This document shows, one piece after another, positions 28,461 to 37,228 of a DNA stretch of 64,000 nt (positions are counted from its first letter, which is position 1; each line of letters starts with the position of its first letter). Origin of the DNA: Ignavibacteriales bacterium. GTDB taxonomy: Bacteria; Bacteroidota; Ignavibacteria; Ignavibacteriales; Melioribacteraceae. The notes beneath the pieces are model-generated. The model was not told the DNA's origin. It saw nothing but the letters and a program-made list of their open reading frames with translations, and did no database searches. Both the position numbers and the translations under genes were made by a program. Location of the stretch: assembly GCA_026390795.1 (NCBI GenBank), contig JAPLFG010000003.1:2232001-2296000 (forward strand). Direction: 5' to 3'.

Positions 28461-28774
28461 AATCTTCTCCCCCCAGGTAGATCGTTCAATTAGAAGATCT
28501 TCCCCCGGATGAAGATTAATTTCAAGCAAGATTCATTTTATAATTTTTAGCTCCTGGTAAAAATTATATTTATCTACGAATTAAAAAATCTTCTCCCCCC
28601 AGGTAGTTCTTTCAATGAAAGATCTTCCCCCGTTTGAAGATTAATTTCAATCAAAATTCTTCTTAAAATTTTTAATTCAATAAAAAATTTATATTTATCT
28701 AAGAATAAAAAATCTTCTCCCCCCAGGTAGATCATTCAATTAGAAGATCTTCCCCCGTATTATGATTAAAATCT
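28461..28774 (+). repeat. Three tandem C-rich hairpin repeats (candidate multicopy sRNA locus)
   Basis: Three units start at 28461, 28587 and 28711 (periods 126 and 124; the third is cut short near 28774). Each begins AATCTTCTCCCCCCAGGTAG and about 40 bases later has GATCTTCCCCCG. In units 1 and 2 ATCTTC and GAAGAT pair around a CCCCGGAT or CCCCGTTT loop (28497-28516 and 28622-28641), so C-rich loops are exposed. Unit 2 also has TCTTTC-AAT-GAAAGA at 28608-28622. The AT-rich lead-in TATATTTAT(C/T)TA is repeated too. The array fills the gap between two convergent genes and encodes no protein. C-rich exposed loops could pair with Shine-Dalgarno sequences; strand and function are inferred. Confidence 0.75.
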
Positions 28775-28782
28775 TATTCACT

Positions 28783-29091
28783 TCAATTTCCCAATTGTTT
28801 GTCACATTCAGTATCATCATTCGAATCCCAGTCTTTTAATATCTTTTCCAAATTTGTGGAAAAAGAATCCAATGCTTCTCGATAATCTTTTATCCCTTCC
28901 ATTGTACTGCCTAAATCTGCAAGTTTTAACGAAATTTTCTTTTTAAAGTCCAACGCATTTTCATCAGACCCTAATTTTTCAAGAATGTTCTCCAAATCAT
29001 TTTTGATCATAAATGATAGGTCATCATCCTCAGGCGTAATTTTATTTTTTTCCCCTAAGGGGTCATTTTTATTCTCTTTTAGTAAACTCAC
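28783..29091 (-). CDS. Hypothetical protein, about 102 residues
   Basis: I do not recognise this protein. It is acidic, soluble and mostly helical (DLENILEKLGSDENALDFKKKISLKLADL, given here by its positions about residues 32-60), with a hydrophilic N-terminus and the end DDTECDKQLGN. GTG at 29091 is preferred to TTG at 29103 because GGGGG lies about six bases before it. That SD-like G5 run is complementary to the C-rich loops of the neighbouring tandem repeats. It lies downstream of, and on the same strand as, the signalling cluster, but a 530-base gap separates them. Confidence 0.5.
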   Translation of the reverse strand: MSLLKENKNDPLGEKNKITPEDDDLSFMIKNDLENILEKLGSDENALDFKKKISLKLADLGSTMEGIKDYREALDSFSTNLEKILKDWDSNDDTECDKQLGN

Positions 29092-29103
29092 GTTTACCCC
29101 CAA

Positions 29104-29634
29104 CTTGGTTTTATACAGATTATAGTTGATGTAATTCTATTCGCTATCATCTTTTTACTCACCTTTAAGGAGCAAATATATTTTTCTTCACATCTTGTAA
29201 CTCATCAAAACTTGTATAAAAATGAGAGAGAAATTGTATCTCTCTTTACTATTTTTTTAGCTATGAGCCAACCTTCCATTTGAACAAACTTCAAACCAAT
29301 TCCTTGCTTTACCTTTAGTAATTATTTCTCAATCTTTTCTGAAATCTCATTAATACTAATTCTGACTAAATGAATAAGTAGAGTCGAATTGTTCTTAGTC
29401 ATTTCTTTGTTATTCATTTTAAACTCGAAATCAATTGACACATCTTTTTTATGGTTCAATAATTCTCCTTATCCTATACATATATTCGATTGTTAGGAGA
29501 AAGTGTTAATAATCAATGTTGTAAGTGGGCTTTTCTTGTAGTAAACGGCTCTATTCTAGTGCGAAAATTATCAATTAATTTGGTCTATTCGAATGGATGG
29601 AAAATAAAGTCCCCCAATATTGAATTTTGGTCTA
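29104..29634. other. Non-coding gap with a hairpin and an orphan promoter-like site
   Basis: This 531-base gap holds no convincing gene. A 7-base-pair hairpin AGAGAGA/TCTCTCT at 29225-29245 is followed on the plus strand by TTTACTATTTTTTT and on the minus strand by CATTTTTAT, so it may be a weak two-way terminator for the kinase cluster. At 29435-29463 TTGACA, 17 bases and AATAAT form a near-consensus promoter on the plus strand with no plus-strand gene after it. TTTGGTCTATT occurs twice (about 29579 and 29626). Confidence 0.4.
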
Positions 29635-30012
29635 TTAATTTATTTCTCTTAGAATTCCGTTAGTATCTAAGTAATAATTTGGGTCGGAAATTTCTTCACA
29701 AATATTTGACAGATGAATCAGGTTGTCTCCTAGATTTTTAAAAATACTTTTGAACGCAACATCGCATTTTACTATGTCGTTTTGATGCAAGGTCGTTGAT
29801 ACTAATTCTTCTTTTATTTTTTTTGCCCGGGAATAAATAGACGATAAAGTTTTTGAATAGAGATCGTATTTAGATTGATCATCGGTATCTTCAAAAGTCA
29901 TCTCCTGAACCAAATTTAGAAGATATAAAGAGTGTTCTTCAAGATATGTTGCCAGCCCCATCAATTTGTTATATAAGTTTTGAGTGATGAATAAAATATC
30001 TTCCATTATCAT
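29635..30012 (-). CDS. Hypothetical helical protein in the signalling cluster
   Basis: I do not recognise this 125-residue protein. It is almost wholly alpha-helical with no signal or membrane segment (LFITQNLYNKLMGLATYLEE, LSSIYSRAKKIKEELVS, FKSIFKNLGDNLIHLSNICEE). A four-helix bundle is likely, so it could act as a partner or phosphotransfer-like adaptor of the kinase encoded six bases upstream, but there is no clear HPt histidine motif. ATG at 30012 is used; a second ATG at 30006 is possible. Tight spacing to the REC-kinase gene implies one transcript. Confidence 0.55.
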   Translation of the reverse strand: MIMEDILFITQNLYNKLMGLATYLEEHSLYLLNLVQEMTFEDTDDQSKYDLYSKTLSSIYSRAKKIKEELVSTTLHQNDIVKCDVAFKSIFKNLGDNLIHLSNICEEISDPNYYLDTNGILREIN

Positions 30013-30018
30013 TCCGTT

Positions 30019-31101
30019 TTATTTGGCTAATGGTATTCCAAATTCAAAAGCTGTATAAGATTTTTCTTTGCTATCAATTTTTATATAACCATTATTTAGC
30101 TCCACTATTTTTTTAACTATTGCTAAACCCAATCCTAATCCCTCAACTGTTTCATCTTCTTTTCCAAATTGATTAAAGGGGCTGATCTTTTCGATTCCGA
30201 TCAATTTGATCCCTTCCCCTGTATCTCTGACTATTGTTCTATAAAATTTTCCGTTCGATTCACCGGTAATATTAATGATGCTTCCATCTTTAGAGTATTT
30301 GATTGAGTTTTCGACAAGCTCATTAATAATAAATTCATAGTGCTGATCAGTTATATTAACGGTGTTATTTTCAAATTGGGACTCAAGATCATTGGCTCTG
30401 TTAAAGAGGGCAGCTTTTTGTGATATTCGCGATTTGAGAAAGTTATGATCAATTTGATATGAATTCCCTTTTGTTTTCAATAGAGTCTCGGAACCATTTT
30501 CATCCAGAAGTAATTCTGCATAGACCAATAGTTTTTCAACTCTTCTTAAAAGCCTGCTTCCCGAATTCATTATTTTATTTGCCATATCTGATAATTCCTC
30601 TCTCGTAAGCGATTCAATATCTTTAGAAATCATTTCGGAAAGACCTAAAATTGAAACTAGAGGAGTGCGTAATTCGTGTTGAACTCTTTTAACTAACGAG
30701 GATTTAAAAAGTTCATCGATTGATTGGTATTTCTCTTTTTTCTTGAAGCGTGATTCTATGGCAGATAAAAGATCGGAACATCTGTAAGGCTTTAGTAAAT
30801 AATCATCCGCACCAAGCGTCATTCCTTCCCTTATATCCTGAGGCTCGACTTTAGCTGAAAGAAAAATAAAAGGGATAGCCGACGTTAATGGATTATCTTG
30901 AAGTCTTTTCAACATCTCTAATCCATTCATCCCAGGCATCATTATATCGCTTAATATAAGGTCAGGCAATCTTTCCTGGGCAATATTATAACCTTCAAGC
31001 CCATCTTCGGCACTAAGAACTTCAAAACCCTCAGTTTCGAGTAAATCGCTAATGTTTTCTCTAATAACAGTTTCATCTTCAACAACTAGAATTTTCTTCA
31101 T
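30019..31101 (-). CDS. Hybrid response regulator-histidine kinase (REC-HisKA-HATPase)
   Basis: The 360-residue soluble protein has an N-terminal receiver (residues 1-120; acidic pair VEDE, phospho-Asp D52 in LSDIMMP, Lys in LLKPY), then HisKA with VQHELRTPLVSILGLSEMIS and an ATPase domain (N box NELVENSIKYS, G boxes DTGEGI and EGLGLGLAIVKKIVE). The receiver-first order means its kinase output is probably set by phosphorylation from another kinase, most simply the large PAS kinase upstream. ATG at 31101 follows GGAGGGG. A 136-base gap separates it from the LytTR regulator. Confidence 0.9.
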   Translation of the reverse strand: MKKILVVEDETVIRENISDLLETEGFEVLSAEDGLEGYNIAQERLPDLILSDIMMPGMNGLEMLKRLQDNPLTSAIPFIFLSAKVEPQDIREGMTLGADDYLLKPYRCSDLLSAIESRFKKKEKYQSIDELFKSSLVKRVQHELRTPLVSILGLSEMISKDIESLTREELSDMANKIMNSGSRLLRRVEKLLVYAELLLDENGSETLLKTKGNSYQIDHNFLKSRISQKAALFNRANDLESQFENNTVNITDQHYEFIINELVENSIKYSKDGSIINITGESNGKFYRTIVRDTGEGIKLIGIEKISPFNQFGKEDETVEGLGLGLAIVKKIVELNNGYIKIDSKEKSYTAFEFGIPLAK

Positions 31102-31237
31102 AAAGACCCCTCCGGTTCGTAATGCAAATATTCGAAGAGATCTATTAATTGTTGACAGTAAATGTTGCGGGAGAGTTATTAATGAAGCAAGCGGGATTAT
31201 TTGAGTGCGGTTATCTGCTTATTTTTAAAAAGAAAAC

Positions 31238-31999
31238 TCAAACAATATTTTGTCTGATTTTTGTTGAATATCTTTTACTAATTACAAACGGTTCGGCAAC
31301 GTGTTTCAAATAAATCAAAAAACTTGAATTATATGATTTTTCCATTTTGATTAAGAAATCAAGATTGGCGATTGTTGAGCGGTGAATTCTTAAAAAATTT
31401 TTACTTGGCAATAGTTTATCCCAACTATTAATCGATTTTCTTACAAGAAAGGTTTTTCCATCTACTAATTTCAATGAAGTATACTGACTTTCTGCCGAAA
31501 TGAAAATGATTTCGTTAATCTTTATTAAATGGGGTTTACTATTTACATTTACAAATATTTTGTCATCGTTTGTAAGACTTGTGGAAGAGTCCGTTTGTTT
31601 TGGATTTACAAAATCTCCTTTTAATGTTTGAACACGTTTTAAGCGTATATCAATTGATTTGAGCAAATCATCTGCTTTGAAAGGTTTAAATAAATAATCA
31701 TCAGCACCATTCAGCATTCCTTTCCTTATATCATCACGTTCAACCTTTGCCGTAAGAAAGATAAACGGGATTGATTTTGTAAATTCGTTTTGAGATAATA
31801 TTTCGAGAACACGGTAGCCATCTATTCCGGGCATCATTATATCGCATATTATCAAATCGGGTAATTCTTTAATTGCAGTTTCTATTCCTTCCTCGCCGTT
31901 CTTAGATGAAATAACGGTGTAGCTTTCTTCGGTTAGAAGTGTGGAAATATTTTCGCGCACCTTTTTTTCATCCTCAATGATTAATATTTTTTTATTCAT
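31238..31999 (-). CDS. LytTR family response regulator
   Basis: The 253-residue protein has a receiver domain (residues 1-122; IEDE, phospho-Asp D53 in IICDIMMPGIDG, Lys in LFKPFK) and a C-terminal LytTR DNA-binding domain (about 150-250) with INEIIFISAESQYTSLKLVDG and FLRIHRSTIANLDFL. It would be a transcription activator binding direct repeats as a dimer. Its start overlaps the last codons of the 1489-residue kinase by eight bases, so the two are a coupled kinase-regulator pair. Targets are unknown. Confidence 0.92.
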   Translation of the reverse strand: MNKKILIIEDEKKVRENISTLLTEESYTVISSKNGEEGIETAIKELPDLIICDIMMPGIDGYRVLEILSQNEFTKSIPFIFLTAKVERDDIRKGMLNGADDYLFKPFKADDLLKSIDIRLKRVQTLKGDFVNPKQTDSSTSLTNDDKIFVNVNSKPHLIKINEIIFISAESQYTSLKLVDGKTFLVRKSINSWDKLLPSKNFLRIHRSTIANLDFLIKMEKSYNSSFLIYLKHVAEPFVISKRYSTKIRQNIV

Positions 32000-34900
32000 C
32001 TTTTTTCCTAGGAAGTTTTATATTAAATGTAGTTCCTTTCCCAAGTTCAGAGAAATATTTAATTACACCATCATGTAAATCAACGGCTCTTTTAACAATA
32101 GAAAGTCCTAATCCCGTGCCTTCAATTTCGCCAACATTTTTAGTTCTATAAAATGGTTCGAAGAGATGAGTTTTGTCTTCCTCGGGTATTCCAATCCCCT
32201 CATCCTTTACATTTATAACGACACTATCATAAGTTGAGAAAACTAATAACTCTACTGTGCTTCCTTTTGGAGAATATTTGAAAGCATTAGAAAGAAGATT
32301 AGTGATTATAAATCGTATCAATTTTGGATCGAGTTCATAAATTTCTCTATCTGCCGTGTATTTGAAGATTAACTTATGGTTTTTATCTTCATTAAATTTT
32401 AACTCTTCAATTATATCCCAGCAGAAAAGATGCAAATCAATTTTAAGCGGGTTAAATATTATCTTTCCGCTTTCGGAACGGCTTATTGTTAAGACATCGT
32501 CAAGCAAGTCCGTCAAATATTCAATTGAACTCATAATTTTATCAGCATGTTCATTAAATTTTTCCTCACTCCATTTTTTCCCGTATCTCTTAATCAGTTC
32601 GGCCGAAGATAAAATGGAAGTTAGCGGAGTTCTGAATTCATGCGAAGCAATTGATATAAATCGTGTTTTGAGTTCATTAAGTTCTTTTTCCTTTTCTAAA
32701 GAATATTGGAGCATCATTTCAATTTCTTTTTCTTTCTCTATTTCTACTTGTAATTTTTTATTTATTCTATCAAGTTCCTTAGTCCTTGATTCTACCAAAT
32801 CTTCCAAGTGATTTCTGTGTTCCTGAAGTTCTATATCTGCTTTTTTATATTCCGTTATATCTCTAGTTATGCCAATAAGTGCATATGGTTCTCCATTTTC
32901 ATTTAAAACGGATGATGTGCTTAGCGAGATCGGGAAAACAGTTCCATCTTTTTTTCTATTTAGTAATTCACCAAACCAACCGTTTTGCAGAGTAGCATTT
33001 TTAATCATTTCAATTGATGGGTCCGGATTTGTGGATGCACGGACAAGTTCAATATTTTTACCAATTAATTCTTTTGTTTCGTATCCATAAGTTTTAATAA
33101 AAGATTCATTCACAAAAAGAATGTTGTTATTAATATCAGTTAAACTAATACAATCGCTTGTGCTTCTCACCGCTTGAGCCAGAAGATCTATAGTTTGTTC
33201 TGCATTTTTACGCTCGGTTATATTTTTGTCTGCACCGCGATATCCTAAAAAATTTCCATTTCCATCCAGCAAAGGAAGCCCGGAAGTTTCTAATATTACT
33301 ATACTTCCGTTTTTATGAACATTCGGATTTTCAAAATTTGCAATAGTTTCTTTTCTAGAAAAGATTCCAAATGCCGCTACAGTCATTTCAGCTTTTGCTT
33401 CAGGTGCAAAAAAATCGTAAAAGTGTTTTTGACCAATTACTTCTTCAGGTTTATAACCAAGGATATTCTCTACCATTGGACTGACGTAAGTGTATAATCC
33501 TTCCGTATCTACTTCCCAAATCCAAACGCCGGAACATTCCACAATCTGTTTAAAACGTTCCTCGCTTTCTCTCAAAGTTTCTTCAACTTTTTTACGCTCG
33601 GTAATATCCTGAAATATTTCAAGTACGGCTTTCTTGCCTTGGAAGACCATGCCGGTATGACTGATCTGAAAAGTTTTCTTGCTCAAGATATTTTCAGATT
33701 CAAGTTCCAGTGTCTCTCCTATTACAATATTCTTTTTTAAAGGGCATCCGCTACACTGTGTCTTATCGTCACGGTAGATTGCCCAGCATTTTTTGCCAAT
33801 GGCTTCTTCATCGAATAGCTTTTTAAAGCTGTCGCTCATAAATATAATAGTCCCGGTCTCATCAACTATGTTCATTCCAAACGGAATTGTTTTTAAAAGG
33901 GACTTATTAAATTCATAACTTTCTTTTAAAGCTTCTTCAGCCAGTTTTCGTTCGGTAACATCTTGAGCCATTACGAGCCGCGCAGCTCTTCCCTCATATT
34001 TTATTAAATGTGATATTATTTCTGCAAAGATGATTTCGCCATTTTTCTTTTTATGCCGCCAGATGCCCGCTCTATTAATCTCTTTGTATGTATTGGCGAT
34101 ATTTTCCAGAAGAGCTTTAATATCTTCTTCAGGATGAATATCTTTTATTGTCATATTCAAAAATTCATTTCTTGAATACCAGTAATGCAAAATAGCGGCT
34201 CCATTCACTTCAAGAAACGATAAATTCTCCAGGTCGTAAATCCACATTGGCTGAGGATTATTTTCAAATAAGTGCCTGTATTTATTTTCACTAGTTATCA
34301 AAGCTTCTTCAACTTGTTTGCGTTCTGTAATATCAAGTACTGCGCCGCATACAATTCTTTGATCGCCAGTATTTATTACATTCGTGCTTATCTCAACAAT
34401 CCTTTTGGTGCCGTCTTTTCTATTAATAATAAATTCGTCCGGACCGGTAGCTTTTCCGATCAAATTTTTGCCGAGAAGTAGCGCGGCTTTAATTTTTTGT
34501 TTCTGATCTAGAATTTTCAACTCAATAAAGTTTTTTCCAATTAGTTCATTACGGTTGTAACCCACTATCTTTTCGGCTTCCCGGTTGCCATAAAGAAAAG
34601 TTCCCGCAAAATCACTGTAATAGATTCCAATTTTTATATTCTCAACAAGCATTCTGAATTTATATTCAGAATCTTTAAGGGCTATTTCAAATTGTTTTGT
34701 TTTAGTGATATCCTGAACAATACCGAATGCAATCTTCTTTTCATTGTCATATTCTGCAATTGCGTGAATATCAATTACTTCTCCTGTATCAGCTTTTCTA
34801 ATTTTAAATTCAATGTCTAATGGATCACCATGTTTAATCAATTTGCTCAAAGCATCATCTAGTTTTGAGCGGTACTCATGCAAAGCCATTTTCTGAATTG

Positions 34901-36461
34901 TAGAGACTTTCCATTGTGTTCCTTTAAGACCATAGATTTTAGAAGCGCCTTCAGAAACCAACATATCGCCGGAGGCCAAATGATATTCCCAGTGTCCGGC
35001 TTTTGTTACAAATTCTGCTCTTCTTAATCTTGCTTCGCTCTTCCGGACAATTTTTTCAGAATTTTGTTCGTCAGATTTATTACGGAAGATTAAAACGGAT
35101 CCTTCAATTTTACCCAATTGATCACGAACCGGAGCACTGCTTTCGGTAATAGGAATCTCTTTTCCATTCCTTGAGATTAGGATGGTATGATTTGTTAGTC
35201 CGAAGGTCACTTTTTGGTTTAAAACTTTTGTAATTGGATTTTCGACTTTGTTACGGGTAACATCATCAATGATTGAAAATACTTCATCAAACAGTTTTCC
35301 TTTTGCATCATTCTCATTCCAGCCGGTTAATTCTTCGGCGGTATGATTCATTTGTTTTATTCTTCCGCCGATATCTGTTGTAATTACTCCATCGCCAATA
35401 CTATAAAGGATTGTTTTAAATTCTTCGTGAGTTTCTCTTAATTCTTTCTCTTTAGTAAAGAGGTCAATGTAAATATTTCGTTGACGGGTTCTGTAAATCA
35501 AGATTAATCCGCCGCTAACTAGAAGAATTAATCCGACTGTAAATATTATAATTGCAAGCGCTCTTAGATAAAGCTCTTTATAGACTTCACTTTGACTTAT
35601 CTGGGCTGTAATGTACCAGTTAGTTCCTGGAACCGGTGCGATGTACGAAAGAATCTCGTCATTGCCGTTGTAATCTTTCCCTTCATATATTCTATTATTT
35701 CGAAGAACTGCTTGAACCGCCGGATCATCTCTTTTGGATAAAGGTATGCGGTAATTTAGGTCTGCGTTTTTAAGATGGTTCAACTCACTAAGAAAAAGAA
35801 TACTATCGCCGTCTCTTCTAAAAATAAATGCTTCGGAGGTTGCACTAAATGAAAGCCGTGATTTTATTAATGGATACAAATACTCATTCGGATCTATACG
35901 AAAGACAAGTACTGCAACAGTAATTTTTTGATTGTTAATTATTGGCGCAATTATGTCGTAATGAATTCTATTATGAATAGCATCTTTATAAAGATCGGTA
36001 AATGTTAATTCTTTATTCTTTGATGCTTCCATTATTTTTAAGGAAGTAATAGAATCGATATTGGATAATTTATTATCTAGAGTTAACAGCAATTTCCCAT
36101 TAGGAGAAGAAATAAAAATATTTTCATATCTGTAATTTTGTTGGGTTAGACTTAATCTTTCGATCAATTCTTTCTTTAATAGTAGATTTGTTCTGTTGCT
36201 GACCCACTCTATAATTTTATTTTGAAAAAATGGGGATTGTGAAATAACGGTAACATCTGAAGTTTTATCTTTGCGCCAGTGCACAAGTTGCTGAATTTTC
36301 ATTTCTGCAATTGCTTGTATTTCGAGGTGTTTGCTTGTACGAATAGACTTTGATTCGAATGATAAATAAAAATATGCGCCGGATATAAGTAATACACTTA
36401 TAACACCGATTAGGGATAACACTTGCCATTTTCTAATTAATGGTTCAGATCCCTTTTTCAT
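31992..36461 (-). CDS. Multi-PAS membrane sensor histidine kinase
   Basis: At 1489 residues this is unusually large. It has a helix at about 14-33, a periplasmic Cache-like sensor (about 35-295), a second helix (about 298-322), then about seven PAS domains (near 342, 473, 598, 722, 847, 962 and 1092), a coiled coil, HisKA with IASHEFRTPLTSILSSAE and an ATPase domain (ITNLLSNAFKYSPKGS, DEGIGIPEED, EGTGLGLSIVKRAV). The fifth PAS has CSGCPLKKN with nearby cysteines, which might bind a metal or cluster. It should phosphorylate the LytTR regulator it overlaps by eight bases. It probably integrates an external ligand with several internal redox or small-molecule signals. Confidence 0.93.
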   Translation of the reverse strand: MKKGSEPLIRKWQVLSLIGVISVLLISGAYFYLSFESKSIRTSKHLEIQAIAEMKIQQLVHWRKDKTSDVTVISQSPFFQNKIIEWVSNRTNLLLKKELIERLSLTQQNYRYENIFISSPNGKLLLTLDNKLSNIDSITSLKIMEASKNKELTFTDLYKDAIHNRIHYDIIAPIINNQKITVAVLVFRIDPNEYLYPLIKSRLSFSATSEAFIFRRDGDSILFLSELNHLKNADLNYRIPLSKRDDPAVQAVLRNNRIYEGKDYNGNDEILSYIAPVPGTNWYITAQISQSEVYKELYLRALAIIIFTVGLILLVSGGLILIYRTRQRNIYIDLFTKEKELRETHEEFKTILYSIGDGVITTDIGGRIKQMNHTAEELTGWNENDAKGKLFDEVFSIIDDVTRNKVENPITKVLNQKVTFGLTNHTILISRNGKEIPITESSAPVRDQLGKIEGSVLIFRNKSDEQNSEKIVRKSEARLRRAEFVTKAGHWEYHLASGDMLVSEGASKIYGLKGTQWKVSTIQKMALHEYRSKLDDALSKLIKHGDPLDIEFKIRKADTGEVIDIHAIAEYDNEKKIAFGIVQDITKTKQFEIALKDSEYKFRMLVENIKIGIYYSDFAGTFLYGNREAEKIVGYNRNELIGKNFIELKILDQKQKIKAALLLGKNLIGKATGPDEFIINRKDGTKRIVEISTNVINTGDQRIVCGAVLDITERKQVEEALITSENKYRHLFENNPQPMWIYDLENLSFLEVNGAAILHYWYSRNEFLNMTIKDIHPEEDIKALLENIANTYKEINRAGIWRHKKKNGEIIFAEIISHLIKYEGRAARLVMAQDVTERKLAEEALKESYEFNKSLLKTIPFGMNIVDETGTIIFMSDSFKKLFDEEAIGKKCWAIYRDDKTQCSGCPLKKNIVIGETLELESENILSKKTFQISHTGMVFQGKKAVLEIFQDITERKKVEETLRESEERFKQIVECSGVWIWEVDTEGLYTYVSPMVENILGYKPEEVIGQKHFYDFFAPEAKAEMTVAAFGIFSRKETIANFENPNVHKNGSIVILETSGLPLLDGNGNFLGYRGADKNITERKNAEQTIDLLAQAVRSTSDCISLTDINNNILFVNESFIKTYGYETKELIGKNIELVRASTNPDPSIEMIKNATLQNGWFGELLNRKKDGTVFPISLSTSSVLNENGEPYALIGITRDITEYKKADIELQEHRNHLEDLVESRTKELDRINKKLQVEIEKEKEIEMMLQYSLEKEKELNELKTRFISIASHEFRTPLTSILSSAELIKRYGKKWSEEKFNEHADKIMSSIEYLTDLLDDVLTISRSESGKIIFNPLKIDLHLFCWDIIEELKFNEDKNHKLIFKYTADREIYELDPKLIRFIITNLLSNAFKYSPKGSTVELLVFSTYDSVVINVKDEGIGIPEEDKTHLFEPFYRTKNVGEIEGTGLGLSIVKRAVDLHDGVIKYFSELGKGTTFNIKLPRKKDE

Positions 36462-37228
36462 TAAAACTTACCTTCAAAATTAATTACTAGTCTTTCGTTA
36501 AATATTTGTCAAAAAAATCACTCTGCTGTTAAATCTTTACCGATTAATAAACTTTTTCGGTTCAACTTACAATACGGTATTATTATTAGTGTTCTGGGAA
36601 TGATAATATAGAAGTCGCTGATTCCTCCCACAGAAATGTTATTGAATTTGCTTAAAGCAAGTTTACAACGATAACAAATATTAACAGCATAATATTTTAA
36701 ATCTTTCATCGCTAATTCTAAAACTAAATTTTCAAATACTTTCAAAATTCTAGCTAAACGATGACCTAAAATAAATACTTCGGCTAATAATGAATAGCTG
36801 TCTTAAAGAATGAAGAAGTTCTATTACAGCAACTCTCAATTTTATCTGTTATTAACATTAATTGCAGCCGAATTTTTGAACGAATTTTGATAGCTCTAAC
36901 TATAAGTTAAGTGATAGTTACTCAAATTTCAAATACCCGAAAAGCTAAAAATAACATACTGATTAATACATTTTTAAAGATTGAGTTAGTTGTAAAAATA
37001 ACAACCGCTGGATTTCAGAATCAAAAAATAATTTGATCTAATGAATCTATTATTACTTCCAAACAGTTTGGTTGCTCAACCATGTGCGTTATCTATTCAA
37101 ACTTGCCAAGGCAAATTTTGATAATAGAACTTAGGTGTCCAAAGAAAGGATGGATTCCTATAAAAATAATTTCTATTTTCTTTGTGTAAGAGAGAAAATA
37201 AATTGTTCTTATCAGAAATGAGGGATTT
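36462..37228. other. Divergent intergenic region before the pyrimidine operon
   Basis: This 767-base gap separates the leftward kinase and the rightward mmsA gene. A perfect 12-base palindrome TTGCCAAGGCAA at 37103-37114 and a hairpin TGGTTG/CAACCA at 37069-37082 lie 115-160 bases before mmsA and are candidate operator or leader structures. The 75-codon frame at 36518-36745 has a TTG start without a ribosome-binding site and is not called. I see no repeat or RNA gene in the rest. Confidence 0.4.

Noticed and set aside
28461-28774. CRISPR array reading of the C-rich repeats
   Set aside because: Only three units, period about 125, spacers that are themselves related, and no cas genes.
36518-36745. 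75-codon minus-strand frame upstream of the large kinase
   Set aside because: TTG start with no ribosome-binding site, no recognisable fold and ordinary AT-rich composition; probably chance.
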